A stretch of 33,814 nt of DNA. It comes from Candidatus Latescibacterota bacterium (GTDB lineage Bacteria; Latescibacterota; UBA2968; UBA8231). Under the pieces are notes generated by a model. That model was not told where the DNA came from, ran no database searches, and saw only the letters and a list, made by a program, of their open reading frames with translations. Where the stretch lies: assembly GCA_022826515.1 (NCBI GenBank), contig JAJDUT010000075.1, positions 1 to 33,814 of the forward strand, read 5' to 3'. Below are positions 31,057 to 33,814 of the stretch, piece after piece (position 1 is the stretch's first letter; every line of letters begins with the position of its first letter). Made by a program: the position numbers and the translations under genes.

Positions 31057-33612
31057 ATGCACAATGTAGCGCTCGATTTACTCATCTTGCTCGCCGGGAT
31101 CTGGCTGGTGGCCGTGACCTTGCGGCCGCTGGGTCTGCCGACGGTGATGGGTGAATTGATCGTCGGAGTCTTGGTGGGGCCAGCGGTGTTCGGCTGGATC
31201 GAGCCGGACGAGGCCATTCAGTTGTTGGCCGAGATCGGCATCTTCTTTCTGATGTTCCACGCTGGGGTGGAGACCCAGCCCAATGAGTTTTTCGCCGCGC
31301 TCAAGCGCTCACTGGGGGTGGCGATTGCAGGGGCCGCAGTGCCCTTTGCCGTCAGCTTTGCCGTCGCCCAATTCTTCGGGTTAGATCTTGCCGCCTCCGT
31401 CTTCGTAGGGCTGATCATTGGAACGGCTACCGCAGTTGTAATCACCCTAAAAAGCTTCAAGGACTTGGGGTTGACCGATACTCGCGTTGCGCGGGTCGTC
31501 GTCGCTAGTTGCATCATCAACGACCTTTTGACCTTGATCTTTTTTAGTCTCGTGATCGGCGCACTCTCCGGCGGCACCTTTGCCCCCATGGGTCTAGTGG
31601 TCAACTTGGGCAAGGTGGTGGGCTTTTTCGCGGTCGCGCTGCTTTTGGGCACCTTTGTCTATCCCCGACTCACCCTACCCTTCCGCGCCGAAGGCGGCAA
31701 GGGCTTCACCTTCGTGCTGCTGGCCGCCATTGCCGCCGGTCTTTTTGCCGAGGCCATTGGGCTGCACATGATCTTGGGTGCCTACTTGGCGGGTCTGTTC
31801 TTTGAGGAACGCGTCGCCCACCCCAACTTAGTCAAGGTGGTAAACGACCGCGCCTATGGCATCGCCTATTCGTTCTTGGGGCCGATCTTCTTCATCTCGC
31901 TAGGCTTTTCCATTTCGTTTGACATTAGCGCGTCGAGCGTGGCGTTTATCGCGCTCCTAGCCGTGACGGTCATCGCCGGGCAGGTGCTTAGTGCCGGTAG
32001 CATGGCGTTGCGCATTGGCATGCCTTGGCGAGAGGCGCTGACAGTGGGCGTGGGCATGTGCGGCCGCGCCGAGATGGCGTTTATCTTGGCCGCGCTGGCC
32101 TTGGCGCAAGGGGTGATCGGTCAGGAGACCTTTACCATTTTGATTTTCACCGCGTTCCTGTTAAATCTCTTCACGCCGCTGGCGCTCAAGGGTTGCTCAA
32201 TCCTCCTAGAAGGCCGGGTGGCGCATGGAGGAGACACCCACCTCGGAGTGTTCCAGCTCGACAAGTTCAGTACCCCGCTCGTCGATGAAAACCTAGCCGA
32301 CCGCGCCCTGCCCGCCGTGGAGGACGCCGTGGTCATCTATGGGCACGGGCCGGAGGTCGAGACCCTAATAGAAGAGCTTGCGAGTCGGCACCTGCCAATG
32401 GTGGTGATCGAAGAGGACGAGGCGAAGGCGCGGCAGCTCCAGACAAATGCTGATGTGCAGGTCGTGCATGCGGACCTAGCGGCGGAGACGCTGGACCTGC
32501 GGCCGTTGACCAAGGCGAAGGCGCTGGTAGCCAACGGCTCAGACGACGACAACGCCCTGTTTGCGCTCAGTGCCCGCGAAGCTGGTTTTGCCGGTCCAAT
32601 CGTGGCGATGATCGAGCACCCCCAGCGCCGCGGTCCCATGTTGCTAGCGGGCGCGACTGCGGCCTTTACTCCCAACCACGTTCTCGCTGCGGCTATCGCC
32701 GTCCGCGCCAGTGCGAGAATCGGGCCGCGAGTGGCGGGCGTGGAGTCGCTCGACTCGTTTCTCGAAGTGGCCGAACTGCGCGTACACGACCAGAGCCCGC
32801 TCGCCAACCGCACCTTGGCCGAGACCGAGCTCTACACCCGGACCGGTGCCCACATCGTCGGGCAGTGGGCGGACGACGCGCTCGGCTCGCCGCCAGCCGC
32901 GGCGGAAAAGCTGGATCCCGGAACAATTCTGGTGGCGGTTGGTTCGCCCGAGAGCATTCACCGGTTAAACGACATGTCTCGGCCGATTACCCAGCAAGGG
33001 CCGATTGTGGTGATTGGCTTTGCCGATGTCGGGCAGAAGCTAGTCGAGATCCTCCACGCTGCGGGCGAGGAAGTGCGAGTCGTCGATGAGGTCGAACGCG
33101 CCGGAGTCGATGTGGTGGGTGACGTGCTCGACGTGCGGGTCCTAGATCGCGCGGCTATTGCAGAGGCGCGCGTCGTCATCCTCGCCCTCGACAGCGACGG
33201 GGCCGCCCTGTTTGCCGCGGCGGTGGTGCGCGATCACGTCCCGGAGATTCCCCTATTGGCCTGCGTGTCCCACGTTGAAAACGCAGACCGGGTGCAGCGC
33301 GCTGGCGCTGATTTTGCGCTCTCGGTCAGCCAAGTCGCCGGTCAATTGCTGGTCCACCACGTCCTCGGCGAGATGGTTTCGCACAAGCCTCGGATCAAGA
33401 TGGTCAAGCTGCGGCCCGGCCCTCTCGCCGGACGTCATCCCCTCGCAGCGCGCATCCGCGAGCGCACGGGCTGCTCAGTGGTGGCGGTTGAGCGCGCCGG
33501 CGACGTGATCATGGAGATCCCGGCTTCGTTGGTGCTCGAGCCAGAAGACGCGCTCTACATCTGCGGCACGCCCGCGGCCTTTGATCGCTACTACGAGGAA
33601 TTTCCGACTTAG
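31057..33612 (+). CDS. CPA2-family cation/proton antiporter with two RCK (TrkA-N/TrkA-C) modules
   Basis: The 851-aa protein begins with a Na+/H+ exchanger-type membrane domain (about 1-390), with multiple spans and the conserved acidic site D156 in IINDLL, in the CPA2/KefB pattern. Two regulatory RCK modules follow. The first starts near residue 423 with VVIYGHGPEVETL, runs through NGSDDDNALFALSAREAG, and has a TrkA-C-like part. The second starts near 648 with IVVIGFADVGQKLVEIL, acidic VDEVERA, and a C-terminal TrkA-C domain ending in DALYICG. KefB-like proteins usually carry one RCK. Two in tandem may let one subunit form the ligand ring by itself. It exchanges K+ or Na+ for protons at the inner membrane. 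The start ATG lies within a divergent gap of 135 bases from the ABC operon; ligand and ion are not visible from sequence. Confidence 0.88.
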   Translation: MHNVALDLLILLAGIWLVAVTLRPLGLPTVMGELIVGVLVGPAVFGWIEPDEAIQLLAEIGIFFLMFHAGVETQPNEFFAALKRSLGVAIAGAAVPFAVSFAVAQFFGLDLAASVFVGLIIGTATAVVITLKSFKDLGLTDTRVARVVVASCIINDLLTLIFFSLVIGALSGGTFAPMGLVVNLGKVVGFFAVALLLGTFVYPRLTLPFRAEGGKGFTFVLLAAIAAGLFAEAIGLHMILGAYLAGLFFEERVAHPNLVKVVNDRAYGIAYSFLGPIFFISLGFSISFDISASSVAFIALLAVTVIAGQVLSAGSMALRIGMPWREALTVGVGMCGRAEMAFILAALALAQGVIGQETFTILIFTAFLLNLFTPLALKGCSILLEGRVAHGGDTHLGVFQLDKFSTPLVDENLADRALPAVEDAVVIYGHGPEVETLIEELASRHLPMVVIEEDEAKARQLQTNADVQVVHADLAAETLDLRPLTKAKALVANGSDDDNALFALSAREAGFAGPIVAMIEHPQRRGPMLLAGATAAFTPNHVLAAAIAVRASARIGPRVAGVESLDSFLEVAELRVHDQSPLANRTLAETELYTRTGAHIVGQWADDALGSPPAAAEKLDPGTILVAVGSPESIHRLNDMSRPITQQGPIVVIGFADVGQKLVEILHAAGEEVRVVDEVERAGVDVVGDVLDVRVLDRAAIAEARVVILALDSDGAALFAAAVVRDHVPEIPLLACVSHVENADRVQRAGADFALSVSQVAGQLLVHHVLGEMVSHKPRIKMVKLRPGPLAGRHPLAARIRERTGCSVVAVERAGDVIMEIPASLVLEPEDALYICGTPAAFDRYYEEFPT

Positions 33613-33648
33613 GAACTGACGTTACGCGCTACTGCTTCCTGTTCCGTC

Positions 33649-33718
33649 ACGCCCGCGCAAGCGGGCGTCCAGTGGGTCGGGCGGGGGCCGACGGCGTGGA
33701 TTCCCGCTTTTGCGGGAG
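33649..33718 (+). repeat. REP-like composite hairpin repeat
   Basis: Three hairpins stand in series: stem 33649-33656 with 33661-33668 around a GCAA loop, GTCGG/CCGAC at 33676-33692, and TCCCGC/GCGGGA at 33702-33717 around TTTT. In reverse translation the strand reads PAKAGIH ... WTPACAGVT, a peptide that crops up wherever this widespread intergenic repeat is translated. It lies after the antiporter stop and might also terminate its transcript. The remaining bases to 33814 show no gene. Confidence 0.75.
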
Positions 33719-33814
33719 TATCTGTGTTGTGTGTCAAGCCTTTTTTATCCTGCTTTGGCTTGGTGTTGCACCCAAGGGGTTCGTCGATGGGCAATGGCGT
33801 TGAGCAGCAGGAGC

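Noticed and set aside
33609..33794. Minus-strand frame of 61 codons with PAKAGIH and WTPACAGVT
   Set aside because: This peptide is the known translation of a common hairpin repeat, so it is not a gene.

Overview
The window looks like a chromosome segment of an uncultured, fairly GC-rich bacterium, most likely from the FCB/Latescibacterota-Poribacteria neighbourhood. The signs are a secreted GH10 xylanase ending in a FlgD-like/type-IX-style sorting domain with the NPFNP motif, a phytanoyl-CoA dioxygenase family protein next to SDR-type dehydrogenases, an SGNH hydrolase and a stand-alone LamG protein. The phylum is an inference from gene content only; there is no rRNA or ribosomal protein in the window.

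Layout. (1) 1-929: left flank with a small retropepsin-like aspartic protease and the 3' relic of a SAM methyltransferase. (2) About 963-17292: a 16.3-kb defence island. It starts with a type I restriction-modification operon (hsdM, a YhcG/DUF1016 PD-(D/E)XK nuclease gene, hsdS). The two genes of a Kiwa-like anti-phage system (kwaA, kwaB) follow by overlap. Next come a second, separate modification-restriction pair (980-aa Eco57I-like adenine methylase and a 222-aa PD-(D/E)XK nuclease), a repeat-rich degenerate winged-helix ORF, hsdR, a YgjP-type metallopeptidase gene and, on the other strand, a PcfJ-domain gene. (3) 17289-23573: epimerase, PhyH-family, xylanase (minus strand), SGNH hydrolase, LamG and SDR genes, probably carbohydrate or polyol metabolism. 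(4) 23596-26407: small membrane protein, an antitoxin with the stump of its toxin, a class-A-beta-lactamase-like serine hydrolase and a YIP1 membrane protein. (5) 26792-27337: cold-shock protein, a strong terminator and a small RRM protein. (6) 27341-30921: a heterodimeric ABC exporter. (7) 31057-33612: a CPA2 cation/proton antiporter with two RCK modules, then a REP-like composite hairpin repeat.

The key structural observation is that the defence island is bracketed by a 33-bp direct repeat (930-962 and 17293-17325, 32/33 identical) taken from the first codons of the epimerase gene at 17289. The left copy still has an ATG and 12 matching codons before it breaks off just upstream of hsdM. The right copy is the intact gene, now preceded by island DNA carrying a consensus-like promoter. 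This suggests insertion into the 5' end of the epimerase gene, with regeneration of the gene. No integrase or transposase was recognised inside.

Within the island most genes overlap by 4 to 11 bases, so they are probably translated as two or three coupled operons: hsdM to kwaB, methylase-nuclease, and wHTH ORF to ygjP. Together they offer several layers against foreign DNA: sequence-specific restriction by two systems, a YhcG-type nuclease and membrane-associated Kiwa.
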